Part shown: in pieces, positions 24,246 to 33,230 of the stretch | Numbering within the stretch: position 1 is the first letter of the stretch | Layout: each line of letters begins with the position of its first letter | Assembly: GCA_016705235.1 (NCBI GenBank) | Contig: JADIYP010000004.1 | Location: 93,308 to 157,307, forward strand | DNA from: Candidatus Leptovillus affinis | GTDB taxonomy: Bacteria > Chloroflexota > Anaerolineae > Promineifilales > Promineifilaceae | Length of the DNA stretch: 64,000 bases | Reading direction: 5' to 3' | Notes under the pieces: model-generated | The model's database searches: none | What the model was told of the DNA's origin: nothing | What the model saw: the letters and a program-made list of their open reading frames with translations, nothing else | Position numbers and translations under genes: made by a program

Positions 24246-26777
24246 ATGATCGATACCAAAGGCAATTTTTACCTCGGACGCATTCAAGACGCCCAAACCG
24301 GCCAAACCGGCACAGACCCCCTGCTCTACGATCCGGCCGATCTGACGACCCACGCCGTCGTCGTCGGCATGACCGGGTCCGGCAAAACCGGCCTTTGCCT
24401 GGATTTACTGGAAGAAGCCGCGCTCAACAACATCCCGTCGCTGATGATCGACCCCAAAGGCGACATCACCAACGCCTTGCTGCATTTCCCCGATCTGCTC
24501 CCGGCCGATTTCCAACCCTGGATTAACGCCGACCAGGCCCGACGAGATGGGAAAACAGTGACAGAGGCGGCAGAGGAAACGGCCGTTCTCTGGCGCAACG
24601 GTCTCGGCCAATGGGACATCCAGCCAGAACGACTGCAAGCGCTCAAAGACAGCGTGCGCTTCTCCATTTACACCCCCGGCTCCGACGCCGGCCTGCCGGT
24701 CAGCATTCTGGCCTCCCTCAAAGCGCCCCAACTCCCCTGGAACGACAACAAAGAAATGCTGCGCGAGCAAATCTCCGGCACCGTCACCGCCCTGCTGGGG
24801 CTGATCGGCCTCAAAGACATCGACCCGGTGCGCTCACGCGAACACATTTTATTGGCCAACATCTTCGAAACCGCCTGGAGCCAGGGCCAAGACCTGGACC
24901 TGGGTGAATTGATCATGCAAACACAGTCGCCGCCTTTCGCCAAGTTGGGCGTGTTCGACATCAACCGCTTCTTCCCCGAAAAAGATCGTTTTGACCTGGC
25001 CATGCTGCTCAACAACATCCTGGCCTCTCCGGCCTTCCAGGCCTGGATTGAGGGCGAGCCGCTGGACATTGCCCAGATGTTGTATGACGCAGACGGCCGT
25101 CCACGCCACACCATCTTCTACATCGCCCACCTGCCCGAAGCCGAGCGCATGTTTTTCGTGACCCTGCTCTATTCGGCCGTGGAATCATGGATGCGCACCC
25201 AAAGCGGCACCACCACCCTGCGCGCGCTGGTCTACTTCGACGAGATATTTGGTTACCTGCCACCCATCGGCAACCCGCCCTCCAAAGAACCGATGCTGCG
25301 CATGCTCAAACAGGCGCGCGCCTTTGGCGTGGGATTGGTCCTGGCGACGCAAAACCCCGTCGACGTCGATTACAAAGCGCTGTCCAACGCCGGCACCTGG
25401 TTCATCGGCAAATTGGGCACCGACCAGGACAAACAGCGCCTGTTGGATGGCCTGGCCTCCGCCGCAACCGATGGCCTGGACCGCAAAACCTACGACAACC
25501 TCATTTCGGCCATTGGCAAGCGCGTCTTTTTGCTGCGCAACGTCCACGACAAGCAGCCCACCCTCTTCCAAACTCGTTGGGCCATGAATTACCTGGCCGG
25601 CCCCGTCACCCGCACGCAAATTCCGGCCCTCAATGAACTGGCCGGCGCCGGGAAGGTCATTGCTGGCGGGCCGTTGGACATTGAAAGCGGGCAGCCGACA
25701 GCCGACGCAGCCCCATCGCCAATCGCCCATCGCCAATCGCCAGCCCCCAGCCCTGAACCCCCAACGGCCGCGTCCGGCACGACTACCCGTCCGGCTGTTC
25801 CGGCTCAGGTGGCGGAATATTTTCTGCCCAATAATTTGACGTGGAGCCGGGCGGCGGCGGTCTACGGCCGTTCCCTGCCCGCCTCTGCCCAATCCATCGG
25901 CCTGCTGTACCGGCCGGTGCTGCTGGCCCAGGCTGACATTCGCTTCCTCAATCGCAAATACAACCTCGATATGCAGGTTAGGCGCACGGCCGTTGTGCCA
26001 GAAATAGACGAACGTGGCGCCGTGCGCTGGGGCGACTTTAACGCCAGCCCCATCGCGGTCGACAAACTGGATCGCCAACCGCTGCCCCAGGCGCGTTTTA
26101 CCGACTTGAGCGGCGCGCTCAACAATGCGCGCGCCCTGACCGCGCTGGGCAAAGATTTTGTCGATTGGGCCTATCGGGGCACGGAAATCGTCGTCAAGGC
26201 CAACGAAACGCTGAAGGTTTACGCCGGTCCAGACGTTTCCGCCGAACAATTCGCCCGCCTGTGCACAGACGCCGCCGCCACCGGTTTGGCCGCCGAACAA
26301 GACAAAGTGGAAGCGTTATTTGAAAAGAAAATCGACGCCATCGAAATAAAACTAACTCGTGAAGAGCGCGAACTACGCGATGGCGAAGCGGAACTATCAC
26401 AGCGCAAGCAAGAAGAAATGGCCACCCACGCCGAAACCTTCCTCAGCCTGTTCAGCCGCCGCAAACGCAGCGTCTCGTCTTCGCTGACCAAGCGGCGCAT
26501 GACCGCCAAAGCGGACGAAGATGTGCAGGAATCGAAAGCCGCCATCGCCGATTTCCAGACGCAAATGGACGCCCTGGCCAAAGAGATGAGCGCCGCCCTG
26601 GACGAAGTAAAAGCGAAATGGGCGACCATCGCCGCCGACACCAGTGAAATCAAGGTGACGCCGTTCAAAAAAGATGTCGCTCTGGAACTTTTTGGCGTGG
26701 CCTGGCTGCCCCACCACCTGATGCAAACGCCCGACGGCGTGGTGGAATTGGCGGGGTACCATCACACTGAAACATGA
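24246..26777 (+). CDS. HerA/VirD4-like P-loop ATPase (DUF87 type) with C-terminal coiled coil
   Basis: 843 residues from the ATG at 24246 (GGAGG upstream). Walker A GMTGSGKT is at residues 41-48. SLMIDPKGDITN follows, the strand typical of HerA, VirB4 and VirD4 ATPases. The Walker B is LVYFDEIFGYLPP, and the Gln-containing sensor ATQNPVDVDYKALSNAGTWF comes after it, so the enzyme should assemble as a ring pump. A Pro/Ala linker around residue 490 (SPIAHRQSPAPSPEPP) is coded by a simple repeat. The last 160 residues contain a highly charged helical stretch (EERELRDGEAELSQRKQEE). It heads a tight three-gene operon. The substrate is unknown. Confidence 0.8.
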   Translation: MIDTKGNFYLGRIQDAQTGQTGTDPLLYDPADLTTHAVVVGMTGSGKTGLCLDLLEEAALNNIPSLMIDPKGDITNALLHFPDLLPADFQPWINADQARRDGKTVTEAAEETAVLWRNGLGQWDIQPERLQALKDSVRFSIYTPGSDAGLPVSILASLKAPQLPWNDNKEMLREQISGTVTALLGLIGLKDIDPVRSREHILLANIFETAWSQGQDLDLGELIMQTQSPPFAKLGVFDINRFFPEKDRFDLAMLLNNILASPAFQAWIEGEPLDIAQMLYDADGRPRHTIFYIAHLPEAERMFFVTLLYSAVESWMRTQSGTTTLRALVYFDEIFGYLPPIGNPPSKEPMLRMLKQARAFGVGLVLATQNPVDVDYKALSNAGTWFIGKLGTDQDKQRLLDGLASAATDGLDRKTYDNLISAIGKRVFLLRNVHDKQPTLFQTRWAMNYLAGPVTRTQIPALNELAGAGKVIAGGPLDIESGQPTADAAPSPIAHRQSPAPSPEPPTAASGTTTRPAVPAQVAEYFLPNNLTWSRAAAVYGRSLPASAQSIGLLYRPVLLAQADIRFLNRKYNLDMQVRRTAVVPEIDERGAVRWGDFNASPIAVDKLDRQPLPQARFTDLSGALNNARALTALGKDFVDWAYRGTEIVVKANETLKVYAGPDVSAEQFARLCTDAAATGLAAEQDKVEALFEKKIDAIEIKLTREERELRDGEAELSQRKQEEMATHAETFLSLFSRRKRSVSSSLTKRRMTAKADEDVQESKAAIADFQTQMDALAKEMSAALDEVKAKWATIAADTSEIKVTPFKKDVALELFGVAWLPHHLMQTPDGVVELAGYHHTET

Positions 26778-26780
26778 AAT

Positions 26781-27224
26781 ATGACCACTTCCACAGACAT
26801 ATTGCGCCAGCGACGGCGGTTGGCAGAAGAACAGTTGGTAGGCAGCAGCAGTTGGCGTGATGGCCTGACAGACCCCCAGGCGCAGCGGCTGCTGGATTGG
26901 GCGCTGGATTTTGTGAACGAACTGGTATGGCAAACGGCCGTTCTCCCCGCCGATGAAGCCGACAAAACATTAGATGACGCGGTAACGGCCGTTGCCAACA
27001 TCATGCGCCAGATTAACAGGCTCACCAATCAACTCCCCCAATTAGACCCCGACAGCGCCCGAAAAGAACTGCAAACCCTCACCACAGCCTATCAAGCCTT
27101 GATCGGGCAGGCTCCAGACGCCGAAAAAACCGAACAATTGGTCTATTTGCTCCCGGCGTGGGATAATAACGCTGTCTTTGAACAGCTTTATACCCTGATA
27201 GCCTGGGAGCAAGAAGAAGAATGA
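26781..27224 (+). CDS. Small helical protein, unknown function
   Basis: A 147-residue, acidic and probably all-helical protein with no membrane span or signal. It starts 4 bases after the ATPase stop and overlaps the PLD gene by four bases, so it is surely co-expressed. I recognise no family. A role as adaptor between ATPase and partner is only a guess. Confidence 0.75.
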   Translation: MTTSTDILRQRRRLAEEQLVGSSSWRDGLTDPQAQRLLDWALDFVNELVWQTAVLPADEADKTLDDAVTAVANIMRQINRLTNQLPQLDPDSARKELQTLTTAYQALIGQAPDAEKTEQLVYLLPAWDNNAVFEQLYTLIAWEQEEE

Positions 27225-28333
27225 ACAAACGCAACGCCGGACTGGGCACCATTGTGCTGGTGATCATCGCCGCCATTTCCATCTTTATCGGGCGCGACTT
27301 ATTTGTGGATTTGGGCATAGACGACCCGGGAACGGAAACGGCCGTTCCTCTCACCCCGCCCCCCACAACCGCCGCCAACTGGTACGATCTCTACTTCACC
27401 AACCCCACCTGCCCGCCAGAAGGCGAACGCACCGGCGGCCTGGATGAAATCATCGCCGCCGACATTCTGACCGCCCAAACCCAGGTCGACGTTGCCGCCT
27501 ATGATCTGGACGCCGAACCTATCGTCAACGCCCTGATCGAGCTGGAAAAACGCGGCGTCACCGTGCGCGTCGTCACCGACACCGACAACGCCAGCCTCTC
27601 TTCCATCAACCGGCTGCGCCGCAACGGCATCAGCGTGGTAGAAGACAAGCGCAGCGGGCTGATGCACAATAAGTTTGTGGTGATAGACGGCCGTGTCCTC
27701 TACACCGGCTCCCTCAACCTCACCACCAACGGCGTCTACTGCAACAACAACAACCTGGCGCGCATCGAATCCCCCCGCCTGGCCGAAAACTACACCGCCG
27801 AAATGAACGAAATGTACCAGGACCGCCTCTTCGGCCCCGATTCCCCCGACAACACCCCCCGTGAACAACTCACCATCAGCGGCGTCCAAATCGAAAATTA
27901 CTTCGGCTCTGAAAAAGAAATCGCCCCCATCATCGCCCGCGCCGTCGCCCGCGCCCAAAACGAAATCCTCTTCCTGGCCTTCTCCTTCACCGACGAGCAA
28001 ATCGGCGAAGCGATGTTAGGCCGGGCTGATGCGGGCGTCGCTCTGCGCGGCGTCTTCGAGACCGTCGGCGCCAACAGCGGCTTCAGCTATTTCCCCAAAA
28101 TGGAAGCCGTGCAAGGCAGTAATGTCCAGGTGCGCCTTGATGGCAACCCCCACGTCATGCATCACAAAGTCATCATCATCGACCGCCAGACCGTGATCTT
28201 CGGTTCCTTCAATTTCAGCGACAGCGCCAACCGCCGCAACGACGAAAACATCCTCATCGTCCACGATCCGGCATTCGCCAATTACTTTGCCGAGGAATTC
28301 GAGACGGTGTGGCAAGAAGCGGCTGGAGGTTAG
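27221..28333 (+). CDS. Exported phospholipase D-family protein, two HKD motifs
   Basis: A 370-residue protein with an N-terminal signal anchor (GLGTIVLVIIAAISIFIG). Two catalytic HKD motifs are complete: MHNKFVVIDGRVLYTGSLN near residue 150 and MHHKVIIIDRQTVIFGSFN near residue 310. This bidomain layout is found in cardiolipin synthases, Nuc-type nucleases and PLDs. The start of the mature part (YFTNPTCPPEGE) resembles exported PLD-like nucleases. The substrate may be DNA or lipid. It is last in the operon with the HerA-like ATPase. Confidence 0.87.
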   Translation: MNKRNAGLGTIVLVIIAAISIFIGRDLFVDLGIDDPGTETAVPLTPPPTTAANWYDLYFTNPTCPPEGERTGGLDEIIAADILTAQTQVDVAAYDLDAEPIVNALIELEKRGVTVRVVTDTDNASLSSINRLRRNGISVVEDKRSGLMHNKFVVIDGRVLYTGSLNLTTNGVYCNNNNLARIESPRLAENYTAEMNEMYQDRLFGPDSPDNTPREQLTISGVQIENYFGSEKEIAPIIARAVARAQNEILFLAFSFTDEQIGEAMLGRADAGVALRGVFETVGANSGFSYFPKMEAVQGSNVQVRLDGNPHVMHHKVIIIDRQTVIFGSFNFSDSANRRNDENILIVHDPAFANYFAEEFETVWQEAAGG

Positions 28334-28416
28334 CTCACTATCCACGCACAAAACTTGAAATTGTTTTTGTAACAAAGCGCTTGGAATGAAAATCGGGGAC
28401 TGGAGAGGTTCCAGTC

Positions 28417-28517
28417 GTATCTTCTCAATATTTCAGGGTGTCGTCGTGCAGAATGGCATTCGGCACAGTCGGATTAACAATCCGACCTACAAAGTCCCCA
28501 ACTTTTTGAGAAGATAC
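28417..28517. mobile_element. MITE family D, copy 1 (101 bp)
   Basis: The ends are the 12-bp inverted repeat GTATCTTCTCAA. The 8-bp direct repeat TTCCAGTC flanks it exactly (28409-28416 and 28518-28525). Inside is a second palindrome (GTCGGATT/AATCCGAC). A second copy is at 40055. Confidence 0.92.
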
Positions 28518-28575
28518 TTCCAGTCCCTAATAAATTAATCCGTGGCCATAATGCCAGCGTCTATGACGTCAAAGC

Positions 28576-29784
28576 CTAAAGCGCCAATGCGCCCATCACC
28601 GTATCCAGGTCTTTATCTCCCCGACCGCTCAAATTCACCAAAATAATCTGGTCCGGGCGCATGGTTGGGGCGCGTTTGATGGCTTCAGCGACAGCATGGG
28701 CCGATTCCAGGGCCGGGATGACACCTTCCATTTTACATAACGTCTGGAAGGCAGCCAGCGCTTCCTCATCCGTGGCATAGGTATACCCGGCGCGCTCCTG
28801 ATCACGCAGCAAGGCATGTTCTGGCCCGACGCTGGGGTAATCCAGCCCGGCGCTGATGCTGTGGGTCTCCATAATCTGACCGTCAGGGGTCTGCATCACG
28901 TAGCTCTTGGTTCCATGCAGCACGCCAATGCGCGACACGCTGAGATCGGCAAAACGGGCCGCATGTTTACCGCCAGCGATCCCCTCGCCGCCCGCCTCGA
29001 CGCCAATCAACTCCACGTCCTCATCGTCGCGGAAGGCATGGAAAATGCCCATGGCATTGCTGCCGCCGCCTACGCAGGCGATGATCGTATCCGGCAGGCG
29101 GCCAACCTGCGCCATCATTTGCTCCCGCGCTTCCCGCCCAATCACACTCTGGAAATCGCGCACCATCATCGGATAAGGATGCGGTCCCAGCACCGAGCCG
29201 AGCAAATAGTGGGTGGTTTCCACGTTCGTCACCCAGTCGCGGATGGCTTCGTTGATGGCGTCTTTGAGCGTTTTGCTGCCGCTTTCTACCGGGCGCACCT
29301 CCGCGCCAAGCAGTTTCATGCGCAAGACATTGGGCTGCTGACGGGCAATGTCGACGCTGCCCATGTAAACAATGCACTCCAATCCCAGCAGCGCGCAGGC
29401 CGTCGCCGACCCCACGCCGTGCTGCCCTGCGCCCGTCTCGGCGACGATGCGCCGCTTGCCCATGCGCTGCGCCAGCAAAGCCTGACCGAGGGCGTTGTTG
29501 ATTTTGTGCGCGCCGGAGTGGTTGAGGTCTTCGCGTTTGAGGTAGATTTGCGCGCCGCCCAGGTGTTGGCTGAGGCGGCGGGCGTGGGAAATGGGTGACG
29601 GCCGTCCCACATAACTTTGCAACAAATACTCATACTCCGCCATAAAACCCAGATCACGGCGAGCCTCATCATAGGCGCGGATCAGCTCTTCCAGAGCGGG
29701 CATCAGCGTTTCCGGCACAAACTGGCCGCCATATGGGCCAAATTTACCGCGTTCGTCGGGAACAGAGGTTGGTTTCATTTCCAT
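28576..29784 (-). CDS. trpB: Tryptophan synthase beta chain
   Basis: 402 residues from the ATG at 29784 (AAGGA upstream), the normal length. The frame extends 56 codons further but without family similarity. PLP lysine in NHSGAHKINNALGQALL, the substrate loop ETGAGQHGVGSATA, the phosphate-binding GGGSNAMGIFHAF and the C-terminal SGRGDKD are all present, so it is a TrpB1-type enzyme that joins indole and serine. trpA is not beside it; the gene stands alone behind an extended -10 promoter. Confidence 0.95.
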   Translation of the reverse strand: MEMKPTSVPDERGKFGPYGGQFVPETLMPALEELIRAYDEARRDLGFMAEYEYLLQSYVGRPSPISHARRLSQHLGGAQIYLKREDLNHSGAHKINNALGQALLAQRMGKRRIVAETGAGQHGVGSATACALLGLECIVYMGSVDIARQQPNVLRMKLLGAEVRPVESGSKTLKDAINEAIRDWVTNVETTHYLLGSVLGPHPYPMMVRDFQSVIGREAREQMMAQVGRLPDTIIACVGGGSNAMGIFHAFRDDEDVELIGVEAGGEGIAGGKHAARFADLSVSRIGVLHGTKSYVMQTPDGQIMETHSISAGLDYPSVGPEHALLRDQERAGYTYATDEEALAAFQTLCKMEGVIPALESAHAVAEAIKRAPTMRPDQIILVNLSGRGDKDLDTVMGALAL

Positions 29785-29815
29785 GGTATGGTCCTTAAAC
29801 TGAATTTCGCTGGCG

Positions 29816-29824
29816 ATTATACCA
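29816..29824 (-). promoter_or_regulatory. Extended -10 promoter of trpB
   Basis: On the - strand TGGTATAAT matches TGnTATAAT perfectly, 31 bases before the start codon. Confidence 0.65.
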
Positions 29825-30076
29825 GCCGCCGAGATATTCGGGACATCTTCCCAGCGCGTACTTAAAAAGCCGACGCCGCCGCCGCCCTGTGTGGGAATCG
29901 CAGACGGCCGTGCCGCGCCCACTGTAACCTGCTTAACACCCAATCTGTTCACTCCCCAACCACCGCTGCCTCTGTCTCATTCACAGCTAATGCCCCACTA
30001 ACACAGTTCAAAGACAAACCATTTATTCTAAACTGTAGATGAATTGGTCTACATTACGTCCTATGTAAATAACTTT

Positions 30077-30197
30077 GGTTCTTTAGGAACTCAGGGGGTT
30101 GACAGCCCCTGATGCGTGATGCGTGATGCGTGACCAGAGAGGTTTCACGCATCACGTATCACGCATCAGACCAAACCCCATGAAATCCCAAAGACCC
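30077..30197. mobile_element. MITE family B, copy 2 (121 bp)
   Basis: It has the same ends as the other B copies. The 8-bp direct repeat ATAACTTT flanks it exactly (30069-30076 and 30198-30205). The inner GCGTGAT array has one more unit than copy 1. Confidence 0.92.
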
Positions 30198-30249
30198 ATA
30201 ACTTTAAGGCGTTATTACGTCGGACACATCTAAACTAAAAAGGAACCTC

Positions 30250-31374
30250 ATGGGAAGTTCATTCAAACTATTTTCTGTTCTTGGCATCGACATTCGCCTT
30301 CACTTTACCTTTCCGCTGATTTTGTTCTGGGCCGCCCTGCAGTTTGGTCTCGTCGGCGGCGGGCTGGAAAGCGCGTTGTTTGGCGTGATCGCCATCTCGC
30401 TGCTGTTTGTCCTGGTGACGCTGCACGAGTTAGGGCATAGTTTTGCTGCGCTGCATTTTGGCGTGCCCGTCAAACAGATCGTGCTGTCGCCGATTGGCGG
30501 CGTCGCCCAATTGCAAGAAATTCCAGAGAAACCGATTCAGGAATTTATCATCGCCGTGGCTGGCCCGGCCGTAAACGTGGCGGCGGCTTTGGTGATGGCT
30601 TTGTTTATCCCGGTATTGGGGCTGAATCTGGGCGATTTTACCGCCGCCCTATCCCTGAGCGCAGGGCTGACGGTGACGGCCGTTTTCGCCTACATCTTCG
30701 TCTACAATATCTTCCTGGCCCTGTTCAACCTCATCCCCGCCTTCCCCCTGGACGGCGGACGCATCTTCCGCTCCTTGCTGGCGATGAAACTTGAATATGT
30801 CCAGGCCACCACCATCGCCGCCACCGTGGGGCGCGCTGTGGCTGTTTTTATGGGGCTTTACGCGCTGTTCAACGGCGGCATCTTCCTCGTTTTTATCGCT
30901 GTGTTTGTGTACTCGGCGGCCGGACAGGAAGCCGCTGCCGTGCGCACCCGCCACACCCTGCGCGGCTACGCCGTTCAGGACGCCTATTCGCCAAACGCCT
31001 ACACGCTCACGCCATACACCACCTTGCAGCAAGCCGCCAACCTGATGATGATGAGCGGCCAAAGCAATTTTCCGGTGTTGGAAAACGAGACGTTGGTTGG
31101 TTTTGTGACGCAGCAAGACCTGAGCCAGGCCATGCAAACACGCGGCGGCCACACCTGGACCAGCATGATGATGCGGCGCGACATCGCGCCGGTTTCAATG
31201 TCCACGCCGCTGCTAACTGTGCAAAAACGGCTGGCAACCGAACAGTTGAACGCGCTGCCGGTGGTAGAAAACGGCCGTTACCTCGGCCTCATTGGTCAAT
31301 GGCAAATCCAGCACTTCTTCTCGCTGCTGGTAAACAAAGCCGGCGTGCGCCCCACCATCATCCAATCCGCCTGA
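30250..31374 (+). CDS. Site-2-type intramembrane metalloprotease (M50) with CBS pair
   Basis: A 374-residue protein with AAAGGAACCTC before the ATG. Zinc site HELGH near residue 60 (LVTLHELGHSFAAL) and the third ligand in NLIPAFPLDGGRIFRSLL near residue 165 define an S2P/SpoIVFB-type rhomboid-independent protease. Five or six membrane spans are visible. The last 120 residues form two CBS motifs (one with FPVLENETLVGFVTQQDL, the other with LPVVENGRYLGLIG), which usually bind adenine nucleotides and gate activity. The target is unknown. A terminator follows, split from its tail by a MITE. Confidence 0.92.
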   Translation: MGSSFKLFSVLGIDIRLHFTFPLILFWAALQFGLVGGGLESALFGVIAISLLFVLVTLHELGHSFAALHFGVPVKQIVLSPIGGVAQLQEIPEKPIQEFIIAVAGPAVNVAAALVMALFIPVLGLNLGDFTAALSLSAGLTVTAVFAYIFVYNIFLALFNLIPAFPLDGGRIFRSLLAMKLEYVQATTIAATVGRAVAVFMGLYALFNGGIFLVFIAVFVYSAAGQEAAAVRTRHTLRGYAVQDAYSPNAYTLTPYTTLQQAANLMMMSGQSNFPVLENETLVGFVTQQDLSQAMQTRGGHTWTSMMMRRDIAPVSMSTPLLTVQKRLATEQLNALPVVENGRYLGLIGQWQIQHFFSLLVNKAGVRPTIIQSA

Positions 31375-31396
31375 AAACAAGACGTCTAATCGATAA

Positions 31397-31425
31397 AAAA
31401 ACACGGAGCCGAGGCTCCGTGTTTT
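31397..31425 (+). terminator. Terminator of the M50 gene
   Basis: The stem AAACACGGAGCC/GGCTCCGTGTTT carries a 2-base loop. MITE B copy 3 inserted at its T tail and duplicated CGTGTTTT, so the original longer T run now lies beyond the element at 31561. Confidence 0.85.
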
Positions 31426-31560
31426 GGTTCTTCAGGAACTCAGGGGGATGACAGCCCCCGGTGCGTGATGCGTGACCAGAGAGGTTACACGCATCACGCA
31501 TCACGCATCACGCATCACGTATCACGCATCAGACCAAACCCCATGAAATCCCAAAGACCC
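31426..31560. mobile_element. MITE family B, copy 3 (135 bp)
   Basis: It is flanked exactly by CGTGTTTT (31418-31425 and 31561-31568). The ends are GGTTCTTCAGG and CCCAAAGACCC. The inner array carries more ATCACGC units than the other copies, which explains its length. Confidence 0.92.
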
Positions 31561-31589
31561 CGTGTTTTTTATGTCTGCGTGTTTTTTGC

Positions 31590-33134
31590 TCAACGGGCAG
31601 TAAACCGCTCTTGCAAGTCGCGTTTTAAGATTTTGCCCGCGCCGGAAATGGGCAGCTCTTTCATGATTTCCACGCGCCGGGGCACTTTGTAACGCGCCAG
31701 ACGGTCTACCATGTGCTGCATCAGGTCATCGGCGGTGGCCTCGGCGCCTGGCTTTAAGACCACACAGGCAATACCCGATTCGCCCCATTTGGGGTCTGGC
31801 ACACCAATGACGGCGCACATGTGCACGGCCGTGTGCTCATACAACACCTTCTCAATCTCCGCCGGGTACACATTTTCGCCGCCAGAAATGAACATATCCT
31901 TTTTACGATCCACAATAAAAAAGTACCAATCGTCATCATGGCGGGCCAGGTCGCCGGTGTGGAACCAGTTGTCTTCGTCAACGGCCGTGCGCGTCGCCTC
32001 GTCGTTGTTAAAGTAACCGGCGCAGTAGCTCGGCCCCCGCAACACCAGCTCGCCGACTTCGTTTGGGCCAAGCGGCCGATTCTGTTCGTCCACCACCCGC
32101 GCATCCACATAAAAATTCGGCCGGCCAATGCTGCCCGCCTTGGCAATGGCATCCTCGGCGGCCAAAGCGAAAATACCGGGACCAAACTCCGTCATGCCGA
32201 ACCCTTGCTTAAAACGGATGCCTTTTTCGGCCGTATATTTTTGCACCAGCGGCACAGGCAACGGCGCGCCGCCGCTGGTGCAAAACCGCAGCGAGGCCAA
32301 ATCGGCCTCGGCCCAATTGGCCGCCTGCGTGAGAAGCTGGTACATGGTGGGCACGCCGGCAAACACGGTCACTCGCTCACGGGCGATCAGGTCTAACACC
32401 TGCGCCGGGTCGAATTGGCGCAGCAAAATGGTGGTCCCGCCCAGAATGACCTGCGGCAGGGTGTAGACAAAAAGGCCGCCGGTGTGAAACAACGGGAAAA
32501 CGTTGAGGTAGATATCGTCGTGGTGCAGATCGTGGATGATGGTGTTGAGGCTGTTCCAGGCGATCATTTTGTGCGTAACCTGCGCCGCTTTGGGCAGGCC
32601 AGTGGTGCCGCCGGTGAAAATGAGCGCAGCAGTGGTATCTTCGGTGACGGCTGCCGTAGTCGCCTTTTCCCCGCTGTCCAACCTCGCTTCATTAAACGAC
32701 AGGCTGCCGCCTACCGGCTCGCCATCCAGATGCACATAATGGGTCACGCTGGCGGCTTCTGGAGCGTGTTGAAATTCGGTTACGGCCGTGGCAAAATCGG
32801 CCGAGAAGATGAGCAGCTTAGGCGTGGTGTCTGCCAGGATGGCGGCCGTTTCCCGCCAATGCAGCCGCCAGTTCAGGGCGGTGTGAATGGCTCCCAACTT
32901 GGCGCAGGCGAAAAAAGTGTCCAAATGCTCCACGCCATCCCGCGCCAAAATCGCCACCCGGTCGCCATACCCCACTCCGGCCACATCCCGCAGCCAATGG
33001 GCCAACCGATTGGCCCGCGCGTTCATTTCGGCGTATGTCAGGCGTAATTCAGGCGTTTTGCCCGTGTCCACAATCGCCAGTTTATCGGGCGAATAAATCG
33101 CTCGTCGTCCCAAATAGTCGCCAATGTACATCAC
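31590..33134 (-). CDS. Long-chain acyl-CoA synthetase/AMP-dependent ligase
   Basis: A 514-residue ANL-family ligase. P-loop-like motif FTGGTTGLPKAAQVTH, the GMTE motif (FGMTEFGPGIF), the hinge Asp in WFHTGDLARHDD, and the C-terminal catalytic Lys in SGAGKILKRDL are all present. It would adenylate a fatty or related acid and transfer it to CoA. It lies 97 bases after the KAS III-like gene on the same strand, so the two probably act together in acyl metabolism. Confidence 0.9.
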   Translation of the reverse strand: MMYIGDYLGRRAIYSPDKLAIVDTGKTPELRLTYAEMNARANRLAHWLRDVAGVGYGDRVAILARDGVEHLDTFFACAKLGAIHTALNWRLHWRETAAILADTTPKLLIFSADFATAVTEFQHAPEAASVTHYVHLDGEPVGGSLSFNEARLDSGEKATTAAVTEDTTAALIFTGGTTGLPKAAQVTHKMIAWNSLNTIIHDLHHDDIYLNVFPLFHTGGLFVYTLPQVILGGTTILLRQFDPAQVLDLIARERVTVFAGVPTMYQLLTQAANWAEADLASLRFCTSGGAPLPVPLVQKYTAEKGIRFKQGFGMTEFGPGIFALAAEDAIAKAGSIGRPNFYVDARVVDEQNRPLGPNEVGELVLRGPSYCAGYFNNDEATRTAVDEDNWFHTGDLARHDDDWYFFIVDRKKDMFISGGENVYPAEIEKVLYEHTAVHMCAVIGVPDPKWGESGIACVVLKPGAEATADDLMQHMVDRLARYKVPRRVEIMKELPISGAGKILKRDLQERFTAR

Positions 33135-33230
33135 TTGCTCCCTGTGTTGCCGATTAAGGAACGCAGATTAATTGATCCGCGTTCCTAAAAAATGAAGATC
33201 GGCTTCGCAACCTGCCACTCTTTGCGGCCT

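Larger units (their letters stand above)
29785..30249. other. Intergenic region with the trpB promoter and MITE B copy 2
   Basis: The 465 bases hold the trpB promoter (29816-29824) and MITE B copy 2 (30077-30197). No T-box or tryptophan leader peptide is recognisable before trpB. Confidence 0.75.

Noticed and set aside
27221..28333. Cardiolipin synthase (cls) naming
   Set aside because: A bidomain HKD protein with a single N-terminal anchor is not enough to decide between lipid and DNA substrates.
29785..29952. T-box or tryptophan leader before trpB
   Set aside because: No T-box core, no run of Trp codons and no terminator were found; only an extended -10 promoter.
31465..31692. 75-codon + frame beginning in MITE B copy 3
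   Set aside because: It is repeat sequence followed by antisense of the acyl-CoA synthetase gene.
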